Shown here: piece by piece, positions 29,401 to 38,095 of the stretch | Layout: every line of letters begins with the position of its first letter | Position numbering within the stretch: position 1 is the first letter of the stretch | Assembly (NCBI RefSeq): GCF_001467895.1 | Contig: NZ_LNYO01000005.1 | Span: 18,966 to 82,965 of the forward strand | Length of the DNA stretch: 64,000 nt | Reading direction: 5' to 3' | From: Legionella nautarum | GTDB taxonomy: Bacteria; Pseudomonadota; Gammaproteobacteria; Legionellales; Legionellaceae | Translations under genes and position numbers: made by a program | Notes under the pieces: model-generated | What the model was told of the DNA's origin: nothing | The model's database searches: none | What the model saw: the letters and a program-made list of their open reading frames with translations, nothing else

Positions 29401-29798
29401 AAGCTAAGCAAGAAGAAGCTGAAAAACGAGCCTTACGCAAAAGGAAATCAAAAAAGGCTCCTCAAGACCATTCTGGATTCAAAAACGAAACTAAACGCAG
29501 AAGAAAAGAAACCTCAGAAGGAAGGGCGTCACCTGGCCGAAATGGCATGTTTGCCAGCAGAGCTAACGCAGCGCCAAGCGCTAGCACCCCCGTAGCTAGC
29601 GCGGCTAGATCTGAGGAAAAGGAAAATGAAACTTCGACTAATACCTCGACTCATTCTACAAATTCTTCGAGGCCGCCATTACCTTTTTTTAGCACCCCTC
29701 GGACGGCATCTCGACCCAGTTTAGCAGCTTCCACTGCTAAAAAGGTTGATGATTTAGAAAACAGGAATGCTGAAGAAAGAGATGAGCCTTCTTTATAG
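26424..29798 (+). CDS. Ankyrin-repeat and F-box protein with basic nuclear-localisation-like clusters (candidate effector)
   Basis: Numbered from the ATG at 26424 (a GTG at 26349 would add 25 residues but lies upstream of the likely promoter), the product has 1124 residues. Ankyrin-like repeats occupy about 82-175 (PILHWAAVCNQIETVKSYL, SMIAVEFGHLELFETLL). An F-box follows at about 408-455 (LPEEVLFSILTYVDPASLIKMQ...RLANDDYIWKNLF). Further ankyrin-like helices lie around 600-780 (FTLAAEIGHVELFKGLL). A charged helix (about 975-1001) leads to basic clusters KRALRKRKSKKA (1001-1012) and KRRRK (about 1025), then a Ser/Thr/Pro-rich tail. In Legionella, F-box/ankyrin effectors of the LegAU13/AnkB type recruit host SCF ubiquitin ligase; this protein probably does so too, perhaps in the nucleus. 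Secretion and targeting are inferences. Confidence 0.85.
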   Translation: MRDRSEEGHGGEAKANSEGSKLWNLSANQRELELGELRLLMLSDLTSSDLESNHFERIQAVAKKQWILDYYFTIVKYDQQTNLPILHWAAVCNQIETVKSYLNGTEEEDSSSADQIDCQSRTLSMIAVEFGHLELFETLLYHKNHNLLQSDIHGDTVLDYMVKKNRLDFIQRLLQYLEFHQTQQSDPKKSEEERLQSKEIVRQGVYAFMQGLASAAIEKDLEMFKVLFLQYQELLQKTALEAADTTEFNQIAYYAAYYDHIALLDYLLEEQLITVPPQFDRSNPIVFAQFIEQLKYQYLIQTVKTIEKNFEPAKQNLLTKTDWQNFANDLNELWQLVDQSLLDESLKLAILEHLQRAIGSLSEGFQDPNAAAYALDALWNAGYQLEMAVDILEGRRPCAINDYSLQKVPPLPEEVLFSILTYVDPASLIKMQQANRGLNRLANDDYIWKNLFETFFPEEKPNLALVDYSWKTAFKTHYLEQYGVTTPLIRKSITLILRADLDTLKTLNISRNDLLANDFLLLKTAARVRNQAILDHFYAIAVKEINLELEQLRQEPLVNEEQIKQKDDSVIYWQVLCDQLTTDSPTSRRNYRTICHLPFSGVSLFTLAAEIGHVELFKGLLKDNLFLNTSSTEYYWIALSVGKGGCIDIFRSFIEHNYYRSLDRSFAQKLISEILFSAVRGGRIGLINYMLESQEIDLQQVFSAIFWAGNLSLFEKLSSNRANDSAVATAYRISANEFITSLGASTHSRTLFDNPCIELLVQDPSVDVSLDIFISALREKKTAIVQKILERPNRDIYLSYIVERFTSLIRDSVLPNSLLPYIDLEEVIYKMIDQGDTLLDIRNIIHLNDEVLKRPRINKSNLIDHASKLSQTQIQNNTTRNRSKIIKGLKAEIGLGKELEATETNYDRPRFTALEIQFKAAGQKRGWCYYTNQQKQGQEPQLPKRIQLTPDEINLEAYAGLKHKQKRNIKKIYEEAYKKGFSEAKAQQEEAEKAKQEEAEKRALRKRKSKKAPQDHSGFKNETKRRRKETSEGRASPGRNGMFASRANAAPSASTPVASAARSEEKENETSTNTSTHSTNSSRPPLPFFSTPRTASRPSLAASTAKKVDDLENRNAEERDEPSL

Positions 29799-29850
29799 TA
29801 AGCTCAAGGGTCGGTCGGGCCTGGGCCCGACCTACGTCCTGATTTAAACC

Positions 29851-30864
29851 TTATGCAGCAGGAGCTGCACCCACTACGGCATCCATAAAATCGTCTTCGA
29901 TTGCTTTATATCCCAGAGGTTCGCTGGAAGGCTGTTTTGCTGTTGTGGATTGAGTATCTGGCCAGATCACGCCCAGAGTCTTCGCTTGTTCTTCAAAAAG
30001 CCGCACGCAGTTTGCGCGTTGATATTCAGAAGTGGGAGTGAATTGAAGGAATTGATTGATTTGCTTTGTAATCAAATCACATAAGGGTTTATGAAGTAAG
30101 ACCACAAAACGTTCTTTGGTTAGATAAAGCGAACCAATTAACGCTTGCTTAGTAAAGGGTTTACTGTGTAAATCTTGATAAAGATTATTCATTTCGTGGA
30201 CCAACTTTTTGTTGGTTTTTCCCTTTCCAAAGAAAGCAAACATTGGGCTTAGCAATTGGGGGTGCAAATTTCGCGATAAGCGCCATTCAATATGAGAAAT
30301 GAATTCTAAAATATTCAGTTTTTCTATTTCCCCCACTTTTGTTTTCAGCACATCTATTTTTTTAGTCAGAAATTTGAGTTGTTGCTCATTGTGAACTTGT
30401 TTGTTCAAAAGATTTCTAAAAATAGTGAGATGCATCTCGATAAAACTTGCGGTTATTTGCCTAACCACTGGGGTAATTTCTTCCGAAGGGTTCCGTAATG
30501 AATATAATTCAAGCCTAGATTGGTTGATTAACGAAGAAAGATAGCCGTCTAAGGTGTCCATTTTTAACAATAAGGTATCTTGCAAAGTCGTTGATAACTC
30601 GGAAGAGGTAAAGGTTTTAAGGAGGCCGTAGTAACTCAGTAAATCAATCCCTTCTTTTTCCTCAATAGATTGTCTAAGGGCAATCACAGAAGGTAATAAT
30701 AGCGAATTATTCAGAAGTAGATTTTCTATGCTTGTATGAAGTGCTTCGAGCTCAAGCTTTAACGCTTCGAGCCTTTCTTGAATATCCGGTGCATTCTCTT
30801 CAGTAGATAAATTTGCTCTATCTAACTCGAGTGCTTCTCTAATTCCCTTTGCAGTATCTGACAT
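29851..30864 (-). CDS. Hypothetical helical protein, possible effector (337 aa)
   Basis: I do not recognise a family. The 337-residue product is almost entirely alpha-helical by composition, with Leu/Glu/Lys heptad-like stretches around residues 25-60 and 165-205. There is no signal peptide or membrane segment. The C-terminal tail is small and mixed (about 300-337), ending DAVVGAAPAA. It lies tail-to-tail with the ankyrin/F-box gene, which together with its eukaryotic-like helical nature suggests an effector, but no PmrA-like site was found upstream. Confidence 0.6.
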   Translation of the reverse strand: MSDTAKGIREALELDRANLSTEENAPDIQERLEALKLELEALHTSIENLLLNNSLLLPSVIALRQSIEEKEGIDLLSYYGLLKTFTSSELSTTLQDTLLLKMDTLDGYLSSLINQSRLELYSLRNPSEEITPVVRQITASFIEMHLTIFRNLLNKQVHNEQQLKFLTKKIDVLKTKVGEIEKLNILEFISHIEWRLSRNLHPQLLSPMFAFFGKGKTNKKLVHEMNNLYQDLHSKPFTKQALIGSLYLTKERFVVLLHKPLCDLITKQINQFLQFTPTSEYQRANCVRLFEEQAKTLGVIWPDTQSTTAKQPSSEPLGYKAIEDDFMDAVVGAAPAA

Positions 30865-31294
30865 AACATATTCCTTATGTTAGCTCAAATAAGTCCGAGT
30901 AACTTTTAAACTAAGAGCGCCATTTTGCGACGCTTTATCCTAACGACAAGAAATGCTTTAAAACTCGTAAAATCGGTTTCTAACCTCTGTTATCTCATTT
31001 TATTGCTAAATCCTACATCAGTGTTTAAGTTAATCCTGGCTATTGTTGGCTAATTTAAAGACCTCCAATCCTGCATTCATTGCAAATTTTATACTTTTAG
31101 GATGTATTAAATCACAGTTTTTACAAAATTTTGCAAAAACTAGAGTGATAATGTCTTATGCAACGATCTTTTTGATCATTTGTCAATATCTTATTCGCAA
31201 TTTATAGTTTTTTTACTTAATTCCTCTTCGAATTTTGCTTGCTTATCAGTAAACTCTGTCGTTCATCTTTTTGGGGTAATGGCAGGAGTTTGTT
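30865..31294. other. 430-bp AT-rich gap between divergent genes
   Basis: This region separates the 337-residue protein gene (leftward) from pyrD (rightward). It must hold both promoters, but no convincing -35/-10 pair, RNA gene or repeat copy was found. The pyrD ribosome site GGCAGGAG is directly upstream of its ATG. Short inverted motifs such as TTTTTACAAAATTTTGCAAAAA are seen but are within the range expected from the base composition. Confidence 0.5.
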
Positions 31295-32293
31295 ATGTAT
31301 TCACTAGTTCGTCCTTTACTGTTTAGGCTGGATGAAGAAAAAGCGCATAGTCTTTCCTTATCGATCTTAGATTGGATGCCTAAATTCTGCTTTAAACAAC
31401 CTGTCGGCCAAGATTTAACTGCCATGGGTTTAAGATTTCCTCATCCTATTGGCTTAGCGGCTGGCTTAGATAAAAATGGAGACCACCTTGACGCTTTAAG
31501 CAAAATTGGATTTTCTTTTATAGAATTAGGTACGGTCACTCCCTACCCACAGATAGGCAACCCTAAACCACGCCTTTTCCGCTTACCTCAAGCGGCTGCA
31601 ATTATCAACCGCATGGGCTTTAATAATTTGGGTGTTGATGCGTTGATTCGCAATGTGAGCAAAGCAAATTATCGTGGCATTTTGGGAATTAATATCGGTA
31701 AAAATAAAGATACGCCGTTAACAAGGGCAGCAGACGATTATGTGCATTGTTTAAAGAAAGTTTATGAATATGCGTCCTATATCACTATCAATATTTCTTC
31801 TCCCAATACGCCAGATTTACGTTTATTACAGCAAGGAAAATTTTTTCGCGATCTGCTTAGTCAATTATGTGAAGAGCAAAAACGCCTATCAGATAATCAT
31901 CAACGTGCAGTGCCTTTAGTGATAAAACTCTCTCCCGATGAATCCGATGAAACCTTGAAACAAATGGCTGAAGTGATTGTCGAGTTAGGGATTGCAGGCA
32001 TTATCGCAACGAATACGACTTGTGCACGCGATAGCGTCTCTTCTTTACCTCACGGAACCGAGCAGGGTGGCTTAAGTGGCCGTCCTTTGGCGCAGCGTTC
32101 GACGCAATGTTTGCGGATACTCAAGCAGGTGGTAGGGAATGAGGTGACTCTAATTGGTGTAGGAGGTATAGATAGCCCGATGGCCGCTCAAGAGAAAATA
32201 AAGGCCGGTGCCCAGTTGCTGCAAGTTTATAGCGGTTTGATTTATCGAGGACCAGGCTTGGTTGCTGAGTTGTGCCAAAGTTTACAACAGTGA
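31295..32293 (+). CDS. pyrD: Dihydroorotate dehydrogenase (quinone), class 2
   Basis: The 332-residue membrane-associated flavoenzyme oxidises dihydroorotate to orotate in pyrimidine synthesis, passing electrons to quinone. The class 2 N-terminal helical extension ([21 protein letters not shown]) is present, followed by the FMN barrel: [11 protein letters not shown], the substrate loop [31 protein letters not shown] with the region of the catalytic serine, and the phosphate-binding GVGGIDS. A strong AGGAG ribosome site sits six bases before the ATG. It is followed after 136 bp by msbA. Confidence 0.96.
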   Translation: MYSLVRPLLFRLDEEKAHSLSLSILDWMPKFCFKQPVGQDLTAMGLRFPHPIGLAAGLDKNGDHLDALSKIGFSFIELGTVTPYPQIGNPKPRLFRLPQAAAIINRMGFNNLGVDALIRNVSKANYRGILGINIGKNKDTPLTRAADDYVHCLKKVYEYASYITINISSPNTPDLRLLQQGKFFRDLLSQLCEEQKRLSDNHQRAVPLVIKLSPDESDETLKQMAEVIVELGIAGIIATNTTCARDSVSSLPHGTEQGGLSGRPLAQRSTQCLRILKQVVGNEVTLIGVGGIDSPMAAQEKIKAGAQLLQVYSGLIYRGPGLVAELCQSLQQ

Positions 32294-32429
32294 CAAATAA
32301 AGGTGCTGTCGTGGCAGACAGGCCAAAGCAGTCTTTAAAGATCGGTCAATTTTCACTAGAGAACTTGGCGTGTAGCTATATTTAGCGTTACAATTCAGCC
32401 CACCTTATGCCAACCTAAATCGCATACTA

Positions 32430-34196
32430 ATGAATAAGAAGCCTCTTGGCAAAACTGGCCCGCTGTATCGGCGGCTGCTGTCTTATGTTAAACCGTTTTG
32501 GCCTGTCCTGTTACTGGGTATTTTTGCTAATATTCTTTACTCCATCATTGATGCTGGTTTTACCTACATGATGCGGCCTTTCCTTGATAAAGGGTTTATC
32601 CATATTGATCTGGATTTCGTTAAAAAAATTCCTTTTATCGTATTAATAGGGATCACAGTGCGCGGATTAGTCAGTTCCTTGGGTAGTTATTGTATGACCT
32701 GGGTAGCCCGTTCAGTGGTCAAAGTGCTGCGCCAGCGCGTTTTTTCTCATATTGTTAAATTACCTGCCGATTATTACGACGAAGCGACTTCTGGACAGCT
32801 GCTTTCTAAAATTCTTTACGATGTGGAGCAAGTAGCGCAAGTGAGTGCTGATGCTTTAACTGATTTTGTGCAAAACACCTGCTTAGTCATCGGTTTGCTC
32901 ACTGTCATGTTTGTGATTTGCTGGCAGTTATCGCTTATGTTTCTATTAACGATTCCTTTTGTTGGCTTCATAGTGGCTTACACCAATAAACGGGTGCGCC
33001 GTATTAGTCATAAAGTACAAAAATCGATGGGTGAGGTGACTGAAATTGCTGGTGAAGTGATAGACGGATATCGCGTCGTGCGTATTTTTGGTGGCGAGCA
33101 ACATGAGATTGAGAAATTCGATCGAGCCACCGAGATTTCCCGAAAAAATGACATGAAAGTAGCTGTCTCAAAAGCGATTAACGTTTCGGGAGTGCAATTT
33201 GTTATTGCTGTGGGAATCGCGGTCATTATTTTAGCGGCTATTCAGTTAGCAACCGTCATTACCATTACAGCAGGTTCCTTTCTTGCCATTATCGCGGCGA
33301 TGCTGCAGCTCATTAAACCGATGAAAACTTTAACCACCTTGAATGCCCAGATTCAACGTGGTTTAGCCGGTGCCGAGAGTGTATTTGATTTGCTTGATAA
33401 GCCCGTCGAAAGCAAAAAAGGTAAGCAACTCACGAAGAAAGCAAAAGGCGCTATCGCCTTTGAGCAGGTTAGCTATGCGTATCGACAAGGCCAAGCTGTA
33501 TTGCATGAGGTGAGTTTTAACATCGCAGCCGGTGAAACAGTCGCTTTAGTAGGCCATTCTGGCAGCGGTAAGACGACCGTTGCCAGCTTGTTACCTCGAT
33601 TTTATGAACTCAAAAAAGGCCGTATTACTTTAGATGGTGAACCAATTAGTGAAATGGCTTTAGACAGTTTGCGAAAGCAAATTGCCTTAGTGAGTCAGAA
33701 TGTCACCCTATTTAACGATAGTTTGGCAAATAATATTGCTTATGGCCGTTTTGATGTCAGCCGCGAACAAATCGAGCAAGCGGCGAGCTTTGCTTTTGCA
33801 GATGAATTCATAAGACGATTACCTGATGGCTATGACACGCGTGTGGGTGAAAATGGTGTTCTCTTGTCCGGTGGCCAGAGACAGCGTATCGCAATTGCGC
33901 GAGCTATTTTAAAAGATGCGCCGATTCTCATTCTGGATGAAGCAACCTCTGCCTTGGACAGCGAATCAGAACGCTATATTCAAGCGGCTTTGGAGCAAAT
34001 CATGCAAACGCGGACCACTTTAGTCATTGCTCATCGCTTGTCTACAATTAAAAGAGCTAATAAAATTATTGTGATGAATCAAGGGCATGTTGTTGAGCAG
34101 GGTACGCATCAACAATTACTGAACGTAGATGGACATTATGCTCAATTGTATCGAGTTCAGAAATTAGGTGTCGACCACGAAGAAGTTATTGCATGA
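32430..34196 (+). CDS. msbA: Lipid A export ATP-binding/permease protein MsbA
   Basis: The 588-residue half-transporter flips core-lipid A across the inner membrane. Six transmembrane helices occupy about residues 20-300, and the ATPase domain has Walker A GHSGSGKTT (about 373-381), signature LSGGQRQRIAIARA and Walker [13 protein letters not shown]. Length matches MsbA. Its stop overlaps the lpxK start in an ATGA arrangement (34193-34196), so the two are translationally coupled, as is common for msbA-lpxK. Confidence 0.95.
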   Translation: MNKKPLGKTGPLYRRLLSYVKPFWPVLLLGIFANILYSIIDAGFTYMMRPFLDKGFIHIDLDFVKKIPFIVLIGITVRGLVSSLGSYCMTWVARSVVKVLRQRVFSHIVKLPADYYDEATSGQLLSKILYDVEQVAQVSADALTDFVQNTCLVIGLLTVMFVICWQLSLMFLLTIPFVGFIVAYTNKRVRRISHKVQKSMGEVTEIAGEVIDGYRVVRIFGGEQHEIEKFDRATEISRKNDMKVAVSKAINVSGVQFVIAVGIAVIILAAIQLATVITITAGSFLAIIAAMLQLIKPMKTLTTLNAQIQRGLAGAESVFDLLDKPVESKKGKQLTKKAKGAIAFEQVSYAYRQGQAVLHEVSFNIAAGETVALVGHSGSGKTTVASLLPRFYELKKGRITLDGEPISEMALDSLRKQIALVSQNVTLFNDSLANNIAYGRFDVSREQIEQAASFAFADEFIRRLPDGYDTRVGENGVLLSGGQRQRIAIARAILKDAPILILDEATSALDSESERYIQAALEQIMQTRTTLVIAHRLSTIKRANKIIVMNQGHVVEQGTHQQLLNVDGHYAQLYRVQKLGVDHEEVIA

Positions 34197-35167
34197 GCTT
34201 ATTCAATATCGATAAATTATGGTATAAAAAACACCCTTTACGCTGGGTGCTTTGGCCCTTTGCCCTAGTTTATGCGGTTATTACTAAACTTCGTCGTATT
34301 TATTTACAACGGTTTCATCAACTACAATTTCCAGTCCCTATCATTGTAGTAGGTAACTTGACCGTAGGCGGTGTGGGAAAAACACCTTTGGTTATTGCTT
34401 TAGCAAAGCAACTACAAGCGAAGGGTTTGCGTGTTGGAATTGTTAGTCGGGGTTATGGGGCGTCGCTTAAGCAATTTCCCCACGAGGTTTCTCTTAATGA
34501 TGCAGCGAATTGGGTTGGCGATGAGCCTTTGTTAATAGCAAAAAAAACAGGCTGTCCCGTGGTTATTGCGCCTAAGCGCGTGCAGGCAGTGCAGTATTTG
34601 TTGGATAAGCACCAAAGTCAAATTATCCTCAGTGACGATGGCTTGCAGCACTATGCTATGGGACGAGCGATTGAGATTGTGGTGATCGATGGCTTGCGTC
34701 AATTAGGAAATGGGTTATGCTTGCCGGCAGGACCATTGCGCGAAAGTGCCGGACGTTTGCAAAAAAGCGATTTCATTGTGGTAAACGATGGTGAATGGCC
34801 AAATGCACATCGGATGAGTTTACAACCGGGCAAGTTAACGCAGCTTGTAACGGGGCGAGAAATTTTGGCTCAGAGTTTGCCGTCGCCAGTAGCGGCTGTT
34901 GCAGCAATAGGTCATCCGCAACGTTTTTTTAATAGCTTGCAAAATATGGGATTAGCAATAATAAAATATCCTTTTCCGGATCATCATCATTTCCAGGCAA
35001 AGGAATTACAGTTCGTAGCAAAAGCCGTAGTAATGACAGAAAAGGATGCGGTTAAATGCCAATCTTTTGCAGCTGACTCTTGGTATTTTTTACCTGTAGA
35101 GGCAAAATTAAGCAACGCATTTTGGCAAGCGCTATGGTCACATGAACAACTACAGGGTTACATTTGA
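34193..35167 (+). CDS. lpxK: Tetraacyldisaccharide 4'-kinase
   Basis: The 324-residue inner-membrane-associated kinase phosphorylates the 4' position of the lipid A disaccharide to give lipid IVA. It has a hydrophobic N-terminal segment (WVLWPFALVYAVI), the P-loop-like VGNLTVGGVGKTP (53-65), SRGYG and the ILSDDGLQH loop. Length is normal. It overlaps msbA by 4 bases and is followed directly by an exported protein gene. Confidence 0.95.
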   Translation: MSLFNIDKLWYKKHPLRWVLWPFALVYAVITKLRRIYLQRFHQLQFPVPIIVVGNLTVGGVGKTPLVIALAKQLQAKGLRVGIVSRGYGASLKQFPHEVSLNDAANWVGDEPLLIAKKTGCPVVIAPKRVQAVQYLLDKHQSQIILSDDGLQHYAMGRAIEIVVIDGLRQLGNGLCLPAGPLRESAGRLQKSDFIVVNDGEWPNAHRMSLQPGKLTQLVTGREILAQSLPSPVAAVAAIGHPQRFFNSLQNMGLAIIKYPFPDHHHFQAKELQFVAKAVVMTEKDAVKCQSFAADSWYFLPVEAKLSNAFWQALWSHEQLQGYI

Positions 35168-35168
35168 A

Positions 35169-36101
35169 ATGAGACAAATAGGATTGCGCAAGTTAATTGG
35201 AAGCTTTGTTTTTCTCACAGCAAGTATTTGTGCTGCGGAATCAGCTAACCCAATAAAAATTGATTCGCAAACGGTTGAAAATAATCTAGCGATAAACAAT
35301 GCTTCGGAAGCTTATTGGGTATTCTCCGGTATAGTGACTAACGAAAGCGGTGAGCACTACAATTATTATTTCCAAATGCAACGTAAAAACACGCAATTTT
35401 ATGCTGCAGCTACCCTCATTGATAATCAAAGCAAAGAAGTACTCTTGTTTGAAGAAAGTAACGCGGTGGTTGAAAAGCCTGATGCTAAAAATTGGCGAGT
35501 CGGTAAAGCTTTTATGCAGTTTAATCCGATCAATAATAGCTGGGTTTTTGGTGTGAAAACTAATGCAAACAAAGGATTTAATTTTAAAGTTGATATGTTA
35601 GGTCAAGCGATTAGTACACCAGTTAGCCAAGATTTGCGCTCTGGGGTTGAGTTACTTATTAATCAAACAGGTCGTTTAAATGGCCATTTACAAACAGGCG
35701 ATGGTGCAAAAGATCAATTTGTTACCGCAGCTAAAGCCTGGTTTAAGCAAGTGAGGGTAAGTAAACCTCAAGAAAGTTTACATCCATTGACCGGTGTTTT
35801 ATGCCAATTTAATGACGGATCTGGTTTTTATGCCGTCAATTTACAGGAACCTGATGCTTTAAGAGGAGCTATAGCGGGTTGGCGTGATGGGCAGGGTGCA
35901 GCTACCACTATGTCTCAGTTTGTGTCTGTTAAAGAAACAAAACAAGAAGGAATTTGGCGCATTGGGATTCCTTCGCCAAAAATACGTCTCATTTTCCAGG
36001 ATGCCTTGGCTAGAGAAAAAAGAACCCATCAACTGATTGCCGGTGTTACTGAAGGTGAAATGCCTGGATTTTGCACGATAACTAAAGATGAGATCGGCTA
36101 G
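35169..36101 (+). CDS. Exported protein of unknown function downstream of lpxK
   Basis: Starting at the ATG at 35169 (an upstream in-frame ATG at 35142 overlaps lpxK and would spoil the signal peptide), the product has 310 residues. A Sec signal MRQIGLRKLIGSFVFLTASICAA is followed by a likely cut after Ala23. The mature part looks beta-rich (AYWVFSGIVTNESGEHYNYYFQMQ, NNSWVFGVKT) and faintly recalls lipocalin-like AttH/CrtC proteins, but this is uncertain. The position next to msbA-lpxK suggests an envelope role. It converges with a membrane-protein gene 15 bp away. Confidence 0.7.
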   Translation: MRQIGLRKLIGSFVFLTASICAAESANPIKIDSQTVENNLAINNASEAYWVFSGIVTNESGEHYNYYFQMQRKNTQFYAAATLIDNQSKEVLLFEESNAVVEKPDAKNWRVGKAFMQFNPINNSWVFGVKTNANKGFNFKVDMLGQAISTPVSQDLRSGVELLINQTGRLNGHLQTGDGAKDQFVTAAKAWFKQVRVSKPQESLHPLTGVLCQFNDGSGFYAVNLQEPDALRGAIAGWRDGQGAATTMSQFVSVKETKQEGIWRIGIPSPKIRLIFQDALAREKRTHQLIAGVTEGEMPGFCTITKDEIG

Positions 36102-36116
36102 TTTATCGTTAATAGC

Positions 36117-38021
36117 TTAGCTCGTTTGTATAGAGTTTAGCGTTTTGAAATGCACAACATATTCTTGAGCCCATTGCCAGGCTTGGCCTTGGTCGAATGA
36201 AATTTGAAATGATTTCACCGCTTTGGCATCCAATTCATCCGCTTGCTCATATAATAAGGCAAATTCAACGGTATTTTCTATCAATGGTGATAAAAGAAAG
36301 CCTGATTTTGCCATATTCCTAATAAAGCGGTATTGCTTTTTCATGCCATTTTGAAGCTCGAAACTGATTTGTAAGGGAACAGGTTTGAAGAAAAGAATAG
36401 CTAACTGTCCTCCCAGCGTTGATTTAATATCAATTTCAGCAAACAAAGGGTGCGTCGTCTTAGGAAGTTCTACGTTCTCCCCTATAAAATGCCGTTCACT
36501 GACTAATAATTGCGTAGGGTTTTCGACAATCGAGTTCTTTTTTTGTAAGAATAAGAAATCATTTTTAAAACCAATAGGTTGATAATTGGCAATTAATAAG
36601 GGCCAGCTCGATCCGTCTTCTAGAGAGGGGATTCTTTCATCAATCGGTTCTATTCTAAAAATAATATGATCCGGCCTGTTGCCCCCCAATAAATGCCTTC
36701 TATTTTTTTCCGCAAAATTGGCAGAAAACACAGAATAGCTTTGAAAGATAGGACGGGGTGACCAGGTATTGGGGGAAGCAATCAAATAGGATTGATTAGA
36801 AGAATAGATGTCTGTAGTTCCTGATAAGGAAGGAAAAGGTTCACGTTGTTGCAGAAAATTCATTGCGAGCTCAAAATCCTGCTTAAAACTATTGGGGGAC
36901 TTAATTCGATGTTCAAGGCCAAACCAGGCTGCTGTGTAAGTGGATTTGAAATTATTAGCAATTGAAATATGCGTGTAATGGCTGTTGATATAAGACCAAG
37001 TATTCAGCGAAAAGAGAATAAGAAAGAGCGTTAACTTAGAATTAAACAGGAAAGGAAGGGTCAAAGCAGCAATGAGAATAGAGGAGCTTGCGATGAATGC
37101 ATGTCCATAGTGACGAGTGAAGCCTGTTTTAAAAGAAAGGAATAAGAAGATAAAAAAAATTCCTAAAATGAATAAGCGAGCGTTCGTTGGGAGTTGTTTC
37201 CTCGAGGCAATAAAGAGAAAAATGAGCGCAGAATTCACAAGATATAAAATAATTTCATTAGGAATACCGCCGACTGACATGGCTTCCGTGAAACTAGAAG
37301 CGAGAGCAATAGTACTTGTTAAATAGGCCAATAAATGACTCGTGGATTGTCCTGCGGTGAGCCAAAATAGTTCTAATGAGACAAGGGGTGAAAGAAGGCA
37401 AATAAGGGCAAATTGATTTTTTTTATTGATTAAAAAATACCCTGCGCAAAGAAGGGCAGTGAATACACATAAGATAAGTAGGGAGCCTTTAATTAAAGGG
37501 AATAAACCAAAAGGAGCAAAGAACAAAGCCAAATAGACACTGTGTGTTAAACCCACTGGTTTTTCACAAGCATTTATTTTGAAACAAGCTAAAGCTACCA
37601 GTAAGGGGTAAGAGAACAATAAGGAATCCCGCACATAAATCATAGTTACCAGTAGGCCGCAAAAGAGCAGAGTCCAATGCCATTTAATTCCTCTCATTAA
37701 AAAGAGAAAACAAATCCAATAGGAAAGAGCCAAATAAAAACTACCACTCATCATCATCAAATCAGTGCTTGGGTGATAAGCTTTGGTATAGATTGCAGAA
37801 TAAGGACCGAGAGTAAAAACGATGTCTTTACCAAAAGCCAGGCCCTGAGCCAATGCTTGATTCAAGCCGAGAGCCCAGGAGGGATCAAGACCTGGGGCTG
37901 GCATTTTGGGTGAAAAGGGCACAAAAACGCTGACGATGATCACTAAGAGAAATGATTTTAAGAAAATCTCACTTAGGGCGTTGAGCTTCAAGCGAGCAAA
38001 GGGCTTGATTTCCTTATTCAA
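36117..38021 (-). CDS. Large polytopic membrane protein, unknown function
   Basis: The 634-residue protein has one N-terminal helix, then a periplasmic-type loop with GLDPSWALGLNQALAQGLAFGKDIVFTLGPYSAIY, then about ten more hydrophobic helices to residue 350. The C-terminal 270 residues are soluble and probably beta-rich. The topology recalls GT-C glycosyltransferases and related sugar-polymer proteins, whose first loop carries acidic residues, but no catalytic signature was identified. It is divergent from oxyR with a 74-bp gap. Confidence 0.65.
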   Translation of the reverse strand: MNKEIKPFARLKLNALSEIFLKSFLLVIIVSVFVPFSPKMPAPGLDPSWALGLNQALAQGLAFGKDIVFTLGPYSAIYTKAYHPSTDLMMMSGSFYLALSYWICFLFLMRGIKWHWTLLFCGLLVTMIYVRDSLLFSYPLLVALACFKINACEKPVGLTHSVYLALFFAPFGLFPLIKGSLLILCVFTALLCAGYFLINKKNQFALICLLSPLVSLELFWLTAGQSTSHLLAYLTSTIALASSFTEAMSVGGIPNEIILYLVNSALIFLFIASRKQLPTNARLFILGIFFIFLFLSFKTGFTRHYGHAFIASSSILIAALTLPFLFNSKLTLFLILFSLNTWSYINSHYTHISIANNFKSTYTAAWFGLEHRIKSPNSFKQDFELAMNFLQQREPFPSLSGTTDIYSSNQSYLIASPNTWSPRPIFQSYSVFSANFAEKNRRHLLGGNRPDHIIFRIEPIDERIPSLEDGSSWPLLIANYQPIGFKNDFLFLQKKNSIVENPTQLLVSERHFIGENVELPKTTHPLFAEIDIKSTLGGQLAILFFKPVPLQISFELQNGMKKQYRFIRNMAKSGFLLSPLIENTVEFALLYEQADELDAKAVKSFQISFDQGQAWQWAQEYVVHFKTLNSIQTS

Positions 38022-38095
38022 TGCGCTGTCCTATTATAAGATAGAGTTCGTCATTGTACTGCAGGTAGGCACCATAGGTGAAATGTGAGGAAAAA

